A stretch of 64,000 nucleotides of DNA from the NCBI RefSeq assembly GCF_025399195.1, contig NW_026252132.1, forward strand, positions 124,001 to 188,000, read 5' to 3'. Shown piece after piece: positions 24,693 through 36,473 of this stretch. The stretch is from Umbelopsis ramanniana AG (taxonomy: Eukaryota > Mucoromycota > Umbelopsidomycetes > Umbelopsidales > Umbelopsidaceae). The position numbers were made by a program, and so were the translations under genes. The first letter of the stretch is position 1, and the number at the start of each line of letters is the position of its first letter. Under the pieces are notes generated by a model. The model was not told where the DNA came from. It did no database searches and saw only the letters and a list, made by a program, of their open reading frames with translations.

Positions 24693-25193
24693 GGAAGACA
24701 CAACACGTGCCGAAGAACATCCACCTGTCTATTTTGTAACTATTCAATCCACTTTTCCGCAAATACTCTGCCATATCAAAATTCTCGTCATATATTTCAA
24801 GCGTCCTTCCTCAGCCCAACCGTATTGAACAAACGGCTTGCTCCAACATGAAATTCGAAAAACACACTCTCGTCAGTATATAGTTCATTATAGACCGGAT
24901 TTAATTTACAATGATTCAGTACCACGATTACATCTGTTCTATATTTTGATCCTTATAAATGTATATAAAAGTCGTTCAAAAACAAAAAACTTCCTTGCAC
25001 TTCTATTTCTCACATAATCGCCATTCTTCCAATAGCGATGCCCACTGCTGCACCTGTCAAACATTGGATTGATCGTCGGTGATCCAATGCAATGCCAAAC
25101 ACAAAGCTAACGCCTGCCAAGGAAAAGGTACAGTACATCGAACATTCAGAATTCCTGATGGTGTTAGTACAAACAGTAGTACGAATCATGCGT
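24693..25193. other. Convergent 3' region between Medusa and MutY genes
   Basis: 500 bp between two stop codons facing each other. AT-rich with AATAAA-like and TATAAA strings near 24950, suitable for 3'-end formation. No gene seen. Confidence 0.5.
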
Positions 25194-27273
25194 TTATTTG
25201 GGCTTCTGTTGGAAGAATGACAGTAGATTTCTGGTGCCAGCAGCAGGATCTTTTTCAATTTTAACCTTCTTTCGTGGAGTTGACTAGAATTGATATGTGA
25301 AACTTATCAGCAACATGTTTCGTCGATGCGTGCGTGGTGTTCACAGGTACATTTTCTCACCTTGATCTTCTTCTCTGCGCCTACAGTCGCTAAATTCTCC
25401 ATGAGCTTGATGCCTTTCTTCAGTCCTGTAGGGATGGCTGCAAGGGCGAGTTCGTCTCGGCTTATCCACTGAACTTGATCTGTATCTTCCACATCATCGA
25501 TACTGTCGGCATCAATTTCCAGGTATTCCATGTGGTATGTTTTCCGGATGTGGGAAAACAGATGCACAACGCTGCCGAGCTCTGTTCGGCGCAAGATATT
25601 GCAACTGTCTAAATCAATATCAAACGTAGTCATCAGGTGCTTGCCCATGATGGCCTGTCTTTCATCACTGTCCTTAGCAAGAAGCTTTAATGTGGGAGAC
25701 CCTGATTTCTGCTCGGGAACATAATCATCTTCGCTATCATCGCTGGACACAACTGCTTTGGACGGTTTTCTCTTCTTCGCCGATTTCTTCTCAGCAACAC
25801 ATGTTTCGTTAAGCTCAACGGAGGGGAATTCCCACAGACCAGCAAGTAACCCTTGAAGGAAATCGATTGGTGTCTCAGATCATTGTTTGACCCATGTTAC
25901 TTTATTCTATCTTCCCTTACCTGTCTTGGGTCGTTTCACCAGCAAAAATTTGGAGTCCAATGGGTTTTTAGAGTCCGCAGGTTTTTTCTCTACTATGCAT
26001 ACAGCACATTCTGTGGCAGAGAAGGTTAGTATGCTGGTCAGTCCAATACAAGCTATAAGCTACAAGTTCTTCGTACCTTCTTCCCTTGGAGCCTTTTTTA
26101 CAGCTTTTCTAGGATATCTGTCAAACGTATAAAGAAAATATAAGCTTACATAAAATGCAACCATTCTGATACCAAGTGGTTCTTACCTAGTAACGCTGAG
26201 TTCATCATCAATGTCGTTCGGAAGACAAACGTGACATTCTGAAAATAGATGATTATGGAATGAGAAATCCCGTCGTTCGTTCGATCATACACTGGGATAC
26301 ACTACCTTCAATATCAACTTCACTTTCGTCATCGGATTCATCCTTTACCCGTTTTTCAGAGCTCAGTAGTTTCTGAGTTGATTTGACCTCCTCCAAAGCT
26401 CTGCAATTCTTCTGCACTGGACAATGTTTGCAGTCTGGCTTTTGAGGTGTACATAAGGTTGCTCCTAGTTCCATCAATGCTTGATTAAAATCACCTGGTC
26501 GATCTTGCGGTACCATATAATCTGCAAGAGCCCTGCAGCACATAGGAAGTTGAGCAATCTGGAACCAGAAATTTACGCCAAGGAAATCTGACTTAACACC
26601 TGCATACTTACCATTGTAACTCTATAGTACTTTTGCCCTTTGGATCTCCTCCAATAGCACGCAATCGACTATATACGCGCGCAATGTTACCATCAACAGT
26701 TCCAGCTTGCTGTCCCCATGCAATGGAGGCAATTGCACCAGCTGTATATCTTCCTACACCAGGGACTTTCTCTTCCAGACTTTTGGCCGTGTTTGGAAGC
26801 ACTCCGTTGCTTTCTCTGCATATCTTTTGAGCACCTTCCCAGAGTCGCCTTGCTCTCGAGTAGTAGCCAAGACCGGCCCAGAGTTTATTCACCGTCTCAA
26901 TGTCGGCTTTGGCAAGGTCGTGTATAGTGGGGAAGCTGGTCATCCACTTATTATAGTAGGGAATAGTTGTTGCGACCTGAGTTTGCTGTAACATAATTTC
27001 GCTAACCCACACTAAAAGGTAAAGAATCATGAGACAAAATATTCATATATAAACTGGTAGATGCTGCAATGACCATCACAGAGTCATACCTTCGTAGGCA
27101 CGTTGAGCACGCTGTTCTGTATCCAATGTGTGATCAAATTCTTTTCGCCATGGTAAATGTGTACGTTTTTCGAGGTCAAACCATTTTAAAAGATCTTTTT
27201 GGATCTGTTGCCGTTCAATCTCGGAAAACTTGTGGTATGATGCCAAGTGTCTATGTAATTTAGGAGCTGTCAT
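25194..27273 (-). CDS. MUTYH: Adenine DNA glycosylase (MutY/MUTYH)
   Basis: A multi-exon gene with ATG at 27273 and TAA at 25194-25196. The glycosylase domain shows [12 protein letters not shown], then [19 protein letters not shown], the helix-hairpin-helix [18 protein letters not shown], and the catalytic aspartate in [15 protein letters not shown] [4Fe-4S] loop follows as [17 protein letters not shown] (spacing 6-2-5). The C-terminal MutT-like domain that recognises 8-oxoguanine is present ([13 protein letters not shown], then [15 protein letters not shown]), with an acidic/basic insert. The last short exon ends in [12 protein letters not shown], which resembles a PCNA-interacting peptide. 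MutY removes adenine mispaired with 8-oxoguanine in nucleus and mitochondria. Exons after the FeS loop are small. Their order was checked by frame, but not every splice was measured. Confidence 0.93.
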
Positions 27274-27665
27274 TAGATGGGTGAGGGGTAGACACGACGC
27301 GAGAAAACCTTGAAAAAAAAATTATTTCCTCACGTTTTTTTTTTGGCGACAGACCTTGCACGCGTCTTCGATCCATCGGACTTTTTATATTAGGCGGTCC
27401 ACCTTTTGATCGAATCGAGCTTTTCACGATGGATACACTGTCGATCGTTACTTTGGTTTGTACCATCACCAGTGTTTGCTTAAACCTAGAATTGTCAACA
27501 TGTAGTTTTATAGTCAAACAAAACTGCAGGTCAAAGTGATCGGGGTTGGTGCCCGATGGATTTGTTTATGAAGATTCACGACAAAAGATAATATACAGCA
27601 GCAAAATTACAATGGGTAAAAATGTACAAGAGGGTGGGGAAGGTATGGGAGGGCTCTAAAAAAGT
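27274..27665. other. Spacer between MutY start and transporter 1 stop
   Basis: About 390 bp comprising the MutY promoter and the 3'-UTR of the upstream transporter on the same strand. T and A homopolymers at 27310-27350. No gene. Confidence 0.45.
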
Positions 27666-29109
27666 TTAACCAGTGAAATCGGCGATTAATGCCTTCACAG
27701 AGTCAATGGTACCAAAGATCAGACCAACGAGACCAAGCAAGACGCAAAGAGCGCACCAAGCCAATTCATAGAATGGCTTATTGCGAATACCAGTGAGCTT
27801 CAAGTAGCAAAGGACAGGGAAAGCGAATGTGCACATGCAGTTGCTGAAGGATCCAACCAAAGACATAATGTCACTGAAGTATGGTACGACACAAGCAACG
27901 ACAGTGACAAAGGCCAAAATAACAACACGATTGATGGTACGGAAAACAAACTCGAGGGTTTTTCCACGTTGCTCCACAGTAATGCCAAGAATGTATTCCA
28001 TATCAAGGGCGAATGATGTAATCAGGATGGGAGCGGCGAGAATAACGTGGATAGTGATGACGACCATAGCTGTGATCTTAGCGGCACCTTCAGGAAGATT
28101 TTCGTAAATAGGACTGAGAGTCTCCACACCGTAAACATAGTATCCAGGAACAGCGGTCATAAAGTAGAGGGCAGCACAAGTTGACAAACCAGCTGTGACG
28201 ACCCATTTCCATTGTCTTGGCTTGGACATACTTGCTTCAACGTGAGGATAGACAACGTTACCACCGAAAGAGAAGGAGATGGTGCTGAGGGCAATGGGGA
28301 ATTGATTCCAGATGACGATATCGTGCTCAACATTGGGGTAATTAGGCTTGTCTTCGAGGGAGACGATCAACACAATGAAGACACAGATAACGGTAGCCAA
28401 GGCTCCGACAGCTGACATGAAGGCCACTTCCTTCATGTTCTTGACGACAACAAAGGGAATGAGAATTATGCAAGCAACAATGATTTTCCATTGTACATCC
28501 GTCAAAGCCGCTGAGGTATTGATGAGCAGTGAGTGAAGGTTTTGGCCAGCCAAAAGGACATAGAGAATAGGTGCTCCAAGAAGAATCCAAGCGTTGAAGA
28601 AAAAGATAATCCATCCACCAATTTTTCCAAATGCTGATGTCGCGATTTCTTTGTAACTTTCCAGGCGACGGCCTTGGAAAGCATACAGACACTTGATCAA
28701 AATACATCCAGTGTACTATTAAACAATCAGTTAGGAACATGAACCAATAAAAAAAAATTTTTTTGTGTCTTAGCCTGCACTTACAATTGACATGGTCCAA
28801 GACAGAAAAAGAATAAGTAGACCGATCCAGCCACCAAGTTTAAGAGCAGCTGGTAATCCAAGAGTGCCAGTACCAGCAATGACGCAGACAACGTTGAAAT
28901 AAGCTAAGAAGCTTGATCCAGAACCGTGTCGTGCGGCGGCCTGCTGATATTCTTCGACGTGAGCAATACCAGATTCGGTATCTATAAACAATGTCTTAAT
29001 AACTTTGGAGAGTGGATCGATTGTATGCATGAAGTCTGTGCTCACCACTCTTGATGTCTTGAGACTCATACTGATCGACAGTATGCTTTTCGTCGTACTT
29101 GGATTCCAT
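27666..29109 (-). CDS. AAAP-family amino acid transporter (Aa_trans), paralogue 1
   Basis: Three exons, 29109-29046, 28981-28785 and 28715-27666, give 436 residues. An acidic cytosolic N-terminus is followed by about eleven hydrophobic segments. The first carries NVVCVIAGTGTLGLPAALKL, the helix-1 signature of the auxin/amino acid permease family. Other marks are GGWIIFFFNAWILLGAPILY, FGGNVVYPHVEASM and IGSFSNCMCTFAFPVLCYLK-type segments. The family exchanges or symports neutral and aromatic amino acids across plasma or vacuolar membranes. Substrate and direction cannot be deduced. A second gene of the same family (29956-31640) lies head-to-head, and the two proteins are alike throughout, indicating a local inverted duplication. 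Confidence 0.93.
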
Positions 29110-29955
29110 GATTAGGTTGGAGGTTAACATGGGGGTCTTAAAATTCGGCAGCTTTTATAAGAAAGCGGAGAGAGGGTTCTCGCATACTGAGTCATGTGTG
29201 AGTATAGCCTTTGGGAGATTCTTAGTGGTTTTCGCCAATCTCCGAGAAACGGTGATTGGTCTCGCTGTATCAAACATTAGACATGGTATGCATTTAAAAT
29301 TTTCAATTGGCGACTGGATAGTATGGAAACGAGAAGGAAACTACGATCAGTAAGGTCACGTCAGAAGGACCCCATGTTCATACAGCGAATTTTAAAAAAA
29401 AATTAGTGCGTAGCATAGCCCTTAATTAGCGGGAAGAACAAAGAAAAAATTTTAGGGTCGATGACAGTTTCGTCTCACGTTTCGCACGACTTACAATTTG
29501 AAACTACAATTTGTATCAATTTGTCGTACCTTTTTACAAAATTTGTCAAGATGGCGCCGGAACTCGGATAGCTCCCCGATATCAGAATAGCCACTATGCT
29601 AACGGGTCTCGTAGTATTCTTCGTTCGAAGCAGCTATTCTACGCCAGGGAAAATCCAAAGTACGCTGTCCAAGCTGGTAGATAGATCAGAAGAATGATAA
29701 GATTCAGCTTTTCTTTATTTGGAGTGTAATCTGTTCATCCGCAGTTCCGTGTCAAAAAAAAAATTGTACTCCGGAAGAAGGTCATATCCATAAGAAAGAA
29801 TTGTAGAACCAAAAGCTTGCCACTCAGTTGGTCGACACACCCAATAGGAGTCAGCATTTCGGCTATAGTGGTCTGGTTTCAACATTAGTACATTAAGTTG
29901 AGAAACAGGAACTCAGGTATAGAAATAAGATTTTTTCTTTCTCTGCTCATTCCTT
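29110..29955. other. Shared promoter region between divergent amino acid transporters
   Basis: 846 bp separating the start codons of two divergent paralogues. It has A-rich runs near 29390 and 29750 and no ORF with coding character. It must hold both promoters. No specific operator is claimed. Confidence 0.5.
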
Positions 29956-31640
29956 ATGATGCCAAAGGACGTAAATTCTAATCCAACAGTGGATGTCGAC
30001 ATTATCAGCGGTAAACTCTCTTTCAAGCCCACACGGTGTTCAAAGTCATACCAAAAAAAAATATTCCCGTCACTCATTCCCGCATTTAAGATTCTTCCTC
30101 TTTCGACAATGTTGACGATCCAACAGCCACAAGAAGCCATGGAGGTTCGTTATGGCATGCCTATGTGAACATTGTCTGCATAGTAGCGGGTAAGTGTTGA
30201 TGAAAACTCCCACGCCTTTTTGTGTTGTTCCTATGTAACTGAGTTTGCAAATGTCCCGTTGCTGTAGGCACTGGAGCGCTGTCCCTCCCATATGCATTGA
30301 AACAAGGCGGTTGGATCGGAATTCTGATTCTCTTCCTGGCCTGGTTCATGTCTATTACGACAGGACGCCTGCTTGTTAAATGTCTGTATGCAGGTGGCCC
30401 GAAACGTTTGTCTTCCTACAAGGACATTGGAACAGTGGCTTTTGGTCCCATTGGCGGATGGGTGATTTTCTTCTTTAACTTCATTATCCTGATTGGAGCC
30501 TCCATTCTGTATTACGTTTTGATCGGCCAGAACCTACATTCACTACTCAAAGGTACTCCGGGAGAATTGACGCTTGCTCTGGTAAGATGATCTGCCTAGA
30601 CTCGGAGAATGAATATCATGGTTCATGTTTGCATATTAACCCCAGTCATCTCTACATTCCCACAGTGGGTAATCATACCGGGCGTCGTGGTGGCCATACC
30701 TTTTATTTTCATTAAGTCAATGAAGGAAGTAGCGTTCACGTCGGCCATAGGCGCTTTTGCGACTCTTGCTGTTGTGCTCATCGTGCTCATCAGTTCGCTC
30801 CAAAATCTGCCAACTGGACCTATTGAACACGATGACGTTATTTGGGACCAATTCCCAGTTGCTTTATCCACCATCGCATTTAGTTTCGGTAAGTTTGGGG
30901 TATGCAAGGGGGTTCATTTCGTGAGAACCGCGGGCTAATGCATGCCATGCAACCTAATTTTAGCTGGTAATATGGTCTATCCCAATGTCGAACGATCCAT
31001 GAAAAACCCACAACAATGGAACAAAGCCGTCACTCTGGGTTTGTCCAGTTGTTCCGTCATGTACTTCCTAACAGCTGTGCCCGGGTATTATATTTACGGA
31101 ACCACCGCATTATCGCCAGTTTACAATAATTTGGCAAACCAAGGCGCGCGAATGGCGTCTCAAATCATCATCACCATACACGTTTTACTGGCGGTTCCAA
31201 TCCTTCTCACATCTCTATCATTGGATTTCGAAGCTATGTTCGGCATTACACAAGAGCGACGAGGGAAGACTGGAGAGTTTTTAATGCGTGCTTCACTTCG
31301 TATTATCATCATGGTGGTCGTTTGCATAGTGGCTATCTACGTCCCATATTTCGGAGATCTATTGTCCCTTATTGGTTCGTTTTCCAACTGTCTGTTGGTT
31401 TTTACCTTTCCAGTTGTGTGCTACCTGAAGCTTACAGGCGTGCGAAACAAACCCATCTACATGCTAGCTTGGTACGCTTTGACTGTACTGCTTGGAATCG
31501 TAAGTGTTTTCTGAGGTTGATATTTGGTGGTAATGACGACACAATATTCACACGGCAATTTTTCTTTCTAGGTTGGTCTCATTTTTGGTACCATTGATGC
31601 TGTGGAAGCTCTCATAAACGATTTCCAAGGAGCAGCATAG
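29956..31640 (+). CDS. AAAP-family amino acid transporter (Aa_trans), paralogue 2
   Basis: Six exons (29956-30010, 30091-30189, 30268-30581, 30666-30888, 30964-31499, 31572-31640) give 431 residues. The helix-1 signature VNIVCIVAGTGALSLPYAL is split by an intron. GGWVIFFFNFIILIGASILY, FAGNMVYPNVERSM and IGSFSNCLLVFTFPVVCYLK parallel paralogue 1, and both end in LIFGTID.V.ALI.DF. The first intron occupies the same place and phase in both genes, while this copy has three additional introns. N-termini diverge most, suggesting separate trafficking or regulation. Substrate unknown. Confidence 0.92.
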
Positions 31641-32094
31641 GTTGGGCATAGTAGAGTTACCTTTGAAATATGTGATCATATACCGTCATTAATTTTGCAA
31701 TTGTACATAAGAACGCACGCAGTATAGATACCCATTCCGTGGCCGTAAAAAAAATTGAATAAATTTATTTACTTTGCACGAACGTTTAGAAGGATTTAAA
31801 GAGTATGCCATGGTAGAATAAACTACATTGCACTATCACAAAAGAACGAAACGCGTCTCGGAACTGTCTAGCCAATTGATCTTGCTTCATTTTGGAGTAA
31901 CGGATGGTGATCCTGAAAGATCTCAGACAACATCTCAAAACACAAGAGCTGACTGCGGCCAAAACGCGGTCATCGCAGACATGGCACTGTGAAGCGGCCC
32001 ATGAACGCGATTTTTACTGCGTAGTCAGCAACTCGAGTCAGTAAGAGTACTGAGAAAGTATTTTTTATATTCATTTTTTTATAAGAGATGGTGA
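31641..32094. other. Spacer between transporter 2 and U2 snRNA
   Basis: About 450 bp containing the transporter 3'-UTR and sequence downstream of the U2 gene. No ORF or repeat recognised. Confidence 0.4.
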
Positions 32095-32292
32095 GGTGAG
32101 AACCTCGGCGTCAAGCCTCCTGAAGTGTAAGGGAAGCGACACCAGTGCCGGGTGTGGAAGCAAGCTTCCGAGCACCCAGCGAAGGGCAAAAATTGGATTA
32201 ACAACAAAAATGCTCATTGAGCATAGTTATAGTTGTTAAACTATAAAGAACAGATACTACACTTGATCTTAGCCAAAAGGCCTGAGAGGAAT
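32095..32292 (-). ncRNA. U2: U2 spliceosomal snRNA
   Basis: Read on the minus strand, the 5' region contains GGCCTTTTGGCTAAGATCAA and then GTGTAGTATCTGTTCTT. These are the invariant U2 segment that pairs with U6 and, through GTAGTA, with the intron branch site. Stem-loop IIa (TATAGTTTAACAACTATA) follows, then a Sm-type site (CCAATTTTTGCC) and a GC-rich 3' hairpin (GGGTGCTCGGAAGCTTGCTTCC). The 5' end near 32292 is inferred from the usual start, and the 3' end is approximate. A TATAAAAG box lies about 31-38 bp upstream. The many short GT-AG introns in this window are the substrate of this machinery. Confidence 0.93.
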
Positions 32293-32322
32293 GTTTTGCT
32301 TGGAGTTCGCAAGGACCGCGCT

Positions 32323-32330
32323 CTTTTATA
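32323..32330 (-). promoter_or_regulatory. TATA box of the U2 snRNA gene
   Basis: TATAAAAG on the minus strand, centred about 35 bp before the inferred U2 5' end, the distance expected for a polymerase II snRNA promoter in fungi. No other promoter element is claimed. Confidence 0.6.
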
Positions 32331-33885
32331 CTTTTCGCAAACCACAACCGAAAATTTTTTAGGAGACTACGGCACCAGTTTCAGCCAATCAAAGTGTTGA
32401 AATAAAAATCTAGTGGTCACAGATGCTAGTATTTCATCTCCGTAGCCAATTAAACAACCGATTCGCTCAATTACAAGTCACAGAGGTTCAGTAACCAATG
32501 GGATAGCTCACATAGCCACCTAAGAAGGTCGTACACACAATCCTGACGTGGTGCACAGCTCTGCGTTACGGCAAAAGCTGAGTAAGTTGAACGGGTAGAC
32601 CGTCTTGTTATAACCAGTAAATACTAGAGTGTCCGAGACCAAGAAAAAACAACGCAGATCAAATTTAATGAAATAAGCAGGAAATAGTGGTGCCAGTGGG
32701 TACCATGTGCCTTTTTGCATAAGCATTTAAACCAATGAGACCTCTGCTCTAACGCATTTGATTGGGCAGAAAGTAACGGGCTCGCGTCGATGTTCTGAGT
32801 ATGCTTGTAAGGCTTTACGTACTTTTATCCTTGACTTTATAACGAGTCTTTGAAACTGCATCATTGGTATTTGATAAAAGCAACTAGATTTATGTTCTTC
32901 TATTATTTGATAAGCTGCGGTCACTAAATTACTTGAGCTGTCAATTTTTAAAAATTGACCATACAGAATCTGATTAGTACAGACTTGTTCACATCATAGC
33001 ATCACTTTGTCACCTAAGGGTAGCTTCATTGGTTTATGCCACGGTCATGGGATTTTAAATTACATTATTTTAATCATAACAATTTTCAGATCGAAACGAA
33101 ACGAAACGAAACAAATCAAACGAGATGCTGCCTCGACTAGTTGATAATCACATTTTAATAAAATTAAATAAAAAAGGAAAAGAAAAGAAAAAGGCATCTA
33201 TATGTATAATGAAAAAGTGTAGGAGGCATGTATGCTTGATTAAAATAGAGGTCATCATCTATTCATTGAGGAAAAGGATACCTTCATATGTGAATGTAGG
33301 GTGCTATCAATTGTTGACATCGGATTTATACTTGTTTTTTTTTATTTCATTTTGGCAATTCATCAAGACTTTGCATCTAAAATAAATAATCGCAATGTTA
33401 ATGCACTAGCACATCATGAGATCACATTATAAAACATATCTTAAAAGCTATGAGTCTGTTTAAATTGCTCGTTAGAGTTGAGGAAGGGATATGTGACCTA
33501 GGTGCTGCAGAAAACCTCTTTGTACGGAATGAGCAATTTTGACATTAGTACCGGTGTGTTAGCCACCAGCTTGTCACATCCCGTCAAAATCATGCTCTGG
33601 CGTTATGCTAAAATACATGAATAATAGAACCAGCCATCAGCGAATAAAGCCATGCCAAAGTCACAACAGATATCCCAAACTGAAGCGAATTTCAACACAA
33701 ATTCCGAAATAAAATCAAGTCATGGAAAAGCAAGTGTATATATTACAAAACTCAAAGTGGCTACTTATAAAGCTGAAGGGTGTGGAGAGAATGAAGTTAT
33801 AGTAAAGGGAGGAGGACATGAAGGGAATAAGAATGGAAAAGCACCATTCGATGGATGAACGGTATTGATTGGTATATGGGTCAAT
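32331..33885. other. AT-rich gene-free region between U2 and CDC6
   Basis: About 1.5 kb. A short tandem CGAAA repeat sits at 33092-33112. The ORFs present (for example 33652-33858 on the plus strand, 68 codons) show no recognisable motif or splice context and are not called. CDC6 and U2 both read leftward here, so this contains the CDC6 3' flank and U2 upstream DNA. Confidence 0.5.
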
Positions 33886-35783
33886 TTACTTGGTGTTATT
33901 TTTAAGGAGCTTTTTGCCTTCTGCTTTTTTCAAAGCATCGTCAATCCAGGACTGTAGCACAGCAATTTCTCGAATGACTTGAAGAACTTCTGCATCTTGT
34001 ACAGAAAGATTGATCTTGCGCTGTCGTTCTTCTTTCGCTTTAGCTAGGGTCAAAAGACCACTTGTTTCTAGCATGGACACCAGATCGTTCAGCTCTGTTC
34101 GTGACACTGGAGTGATAAAGTCGGAAGCAGAGCAAAGAGCGGAGTACTGTTCTTGGAATCGACCCAAACTCATTTGATCCTTTTGCTTTGAAGGTGTACT
34201 TCTCATGACGACCAAGACGCCAAGTGCCACTTTCTGTTGTAGGTTGCATTGTCTAATCTTTTGCACTGTGGGGCTACCAAAGACCACATTCATCACCTTG
34301 ACGACATGGGCTATGGTCACTTTAGGAGCGGTATTTGTTGGAGTGGAAATGCCGGTCTGCTGGTTGCTCTTGTGTTCGCCGAGCGCGGCTGGCTTGTTTG
34401 CCATTGACTTTTTCTTTGCTTCGATTTCCGCCATTTCTATTGCTTGACGGCATACATCTAGAGCCTTTCGAAGGTCGCCTGTAGCAGCTGCTACTTTACG
34501 AGCACATAGTTCAATTGCTTGAGGTTGCATGATAACTGGTGTCTCCTTGTCCTTGCCCAACGATGACAGACGATCCTTGATGATAGCCGAAATTTCTTCG
34601 ACTTTATATGGATTGAAGTTCACCAGCTGAGGTTCACCTAAAAAACAGAGTGGTAAGATAATGATGCTTCATGTCATTTCCTATGTTGCGAAAGTGCAAA
34701 TCAGACTTACAGTTTTTGGCACGCAATCTTGGGAGTAGTCTGTCGGTTAAATCTAGAGCATTAGCTATGCCGATCAAAACAAGCCGTGAAGTAGGTATGG
34801 AAGCCCATTCAAAGATTTTATACAACACATCTTGTTCTTTGGTAAGAAGATGGTCGATTTCGTCAAGGATGACAACACTAATTGTAGAGGTTAGCCAGGA
34901 TTTTGCAAGGGGTGAATAACATTTAGTCCTACTTACTGCATTGCTTTGGTTTTGCCATTTAAAAGCTTTTCTGCTTGCTTGATGACATCGCTTTCCACTG
35001 GTGTTCGAGGACCCTTGAGTTCAGAAACCAGTTTGGAGTAGATTGCCTTGGGTTCTTTTATGCTCATACAGTTGATGGAGCAGACCTTTACAGTATGGGT
35101 AGTGATATCTTCGTACTTGGGTTCCATATCAGCCATTATTTCGCGAAGCATAGCACTTTTTCCTGTTCCGGGAGAGCCAGAAATATAAAGGCAGCCTGAT
35201 GTGTTTTTCAAAACGTGCTTCTCAAGGAACTCAATAATGACTTCTTTCTCTTGCGATCGTCCTACCAATCGAGTAGGTACAGCAGTTCGGCGGAATAGGG
35301 CTTTTGCATCTTGAAGCAAGTTATCCACTGATGTGTCTGATTGTTTCGCTAGGACCGACTTATCCATCAATTTAGTTGAAGTGGATTTTTTAGCTGAACC
35401 AGGTGAGGTTACTGTAATGCAGCACGAGTTAGACATTAAGAGGTGGCCAAAGGCATAAAGCTTTCTCTAATATCGAACGTGAACTTACCAGCAGCTGCCT
35501 CTAGAGATTTAGCTAAACTTCTAACAGGAGTCAAGCTACCCTGTTGGAAGCTTTTGATTCTTTGATTTTCAGGTGTCTTGAAGGCGGATGCATTCTCGTC
35601 ATTTTCGTTGGAGGATGTTGGCTGATTCTCATCTGTGCCACCAGGGCTAGGAGAGTGACGCTTAGTCTGTCGACCTGTTTGATGGATTGAGTTAGCTTAA
35701 CGTAGGTAAACAAGGTAAGGCGTCAGACATTTGAAATACATACCTGACGTATTATCGTTACGGTTACGCTTGGATAAAAGCAT
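33886..35783 (-). CDS. CDC6: Replication licensing ATPase Cdc6
   Basis: Exons 35783-35744, 35674-35489, 35411-34937, 34877-34711 and 34637-33886 give 539 residues. The disordered N-terminus is rich in proline-directed sites (HSPSPGG, FKTPENQR, LTPVRS, VTSPGSAKK), typical targets of cyclin-dependent kinase. The AAA+ core has Walker A GSPGTGKSAML, Walker B VVILDEIDHLL and sensor 1 LVLIGIANALDL, with NPYKVEEISAII beginning the lid. A C-terminal winged helix includes QEQYSALCSASDFITPVSRT. Cdc6 loads the MCM helicase onto origins with ORC and Cdt1. Length and the lack of a BAH domain favour Cdc6 over Orc1. CDK control of degradation or export is family knowledge, here supported only by the sites. 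Confidence 0.93.
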
Positions 35784-36473
35784 TGCAATGGGAAATGACA
35801 ATCGATTCTACCAAAGCAGAAAGAGCGCGTAGGGAAAAATTTCAGCATTTTCGCGTTCCCTATTATTTTTGTGAACAAAGGTACAAGTCACGTTTCTTCT
35901 TCTTAGGTCTCGATGCAGTATTGCAACAGTCCCTATCGTACAAGCTTTGCCACTAAATATCCATATGCTTGAACGAAACCTTAACAAGATACTGAACCGT
36001 GAAAGCTGTTGGCTTCAAATGAGCTGTTAGATAACTATGGCGGTAGGTAGCAAAGCAGCGGGACGTCTGCAAAAATTGTACGAGCAAAATTTTCGTCGTT
36101 CTATTCCGATCAACAGCTTGAATAACATTTAGACAAAGACAATTGTCCTACTGCCATGATAGAGACTCTACTTTTTTTTTTTTTTTTAGGTAAGAGAGCA
36201 AGCATACATTGAGTCAAACATCTTATTTGTAGAAGAGCTAGGGCTCTGTTTCGCTTTATGTCAGAACCTTCGTGTAATCATCAATATGTGCTTGAAGTAA
36301 ACGAGGGCTGCGGAGCAACCACCATAGCAGTCCGCGGTGCAGGACTGAACACACAATCACATAACTCACTCCAACACAATTGATACATCCCAATATTATC
36401 GTTGTAAAATTATTTTTAACATGCAATTTTACTGAAATAAACAGTTTTGAGCAGAAGAGGAAACAAAAACCAC
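35784..36473. other. Spacer between CDC6 promoter and RPL5 3' end
   Basis: About 690 bp. Contains the CDC6 promoter, a 17-bp T run near 36172 and the RPL5 3'-UTR. No gene recognised. Confidence 0.45.

Noticed and set aside
33652-33858. 68-codon plus-strand ORF upstream of CDC6
   Set aside because: Low-complexity composition, no motif and no promoter or splice support.
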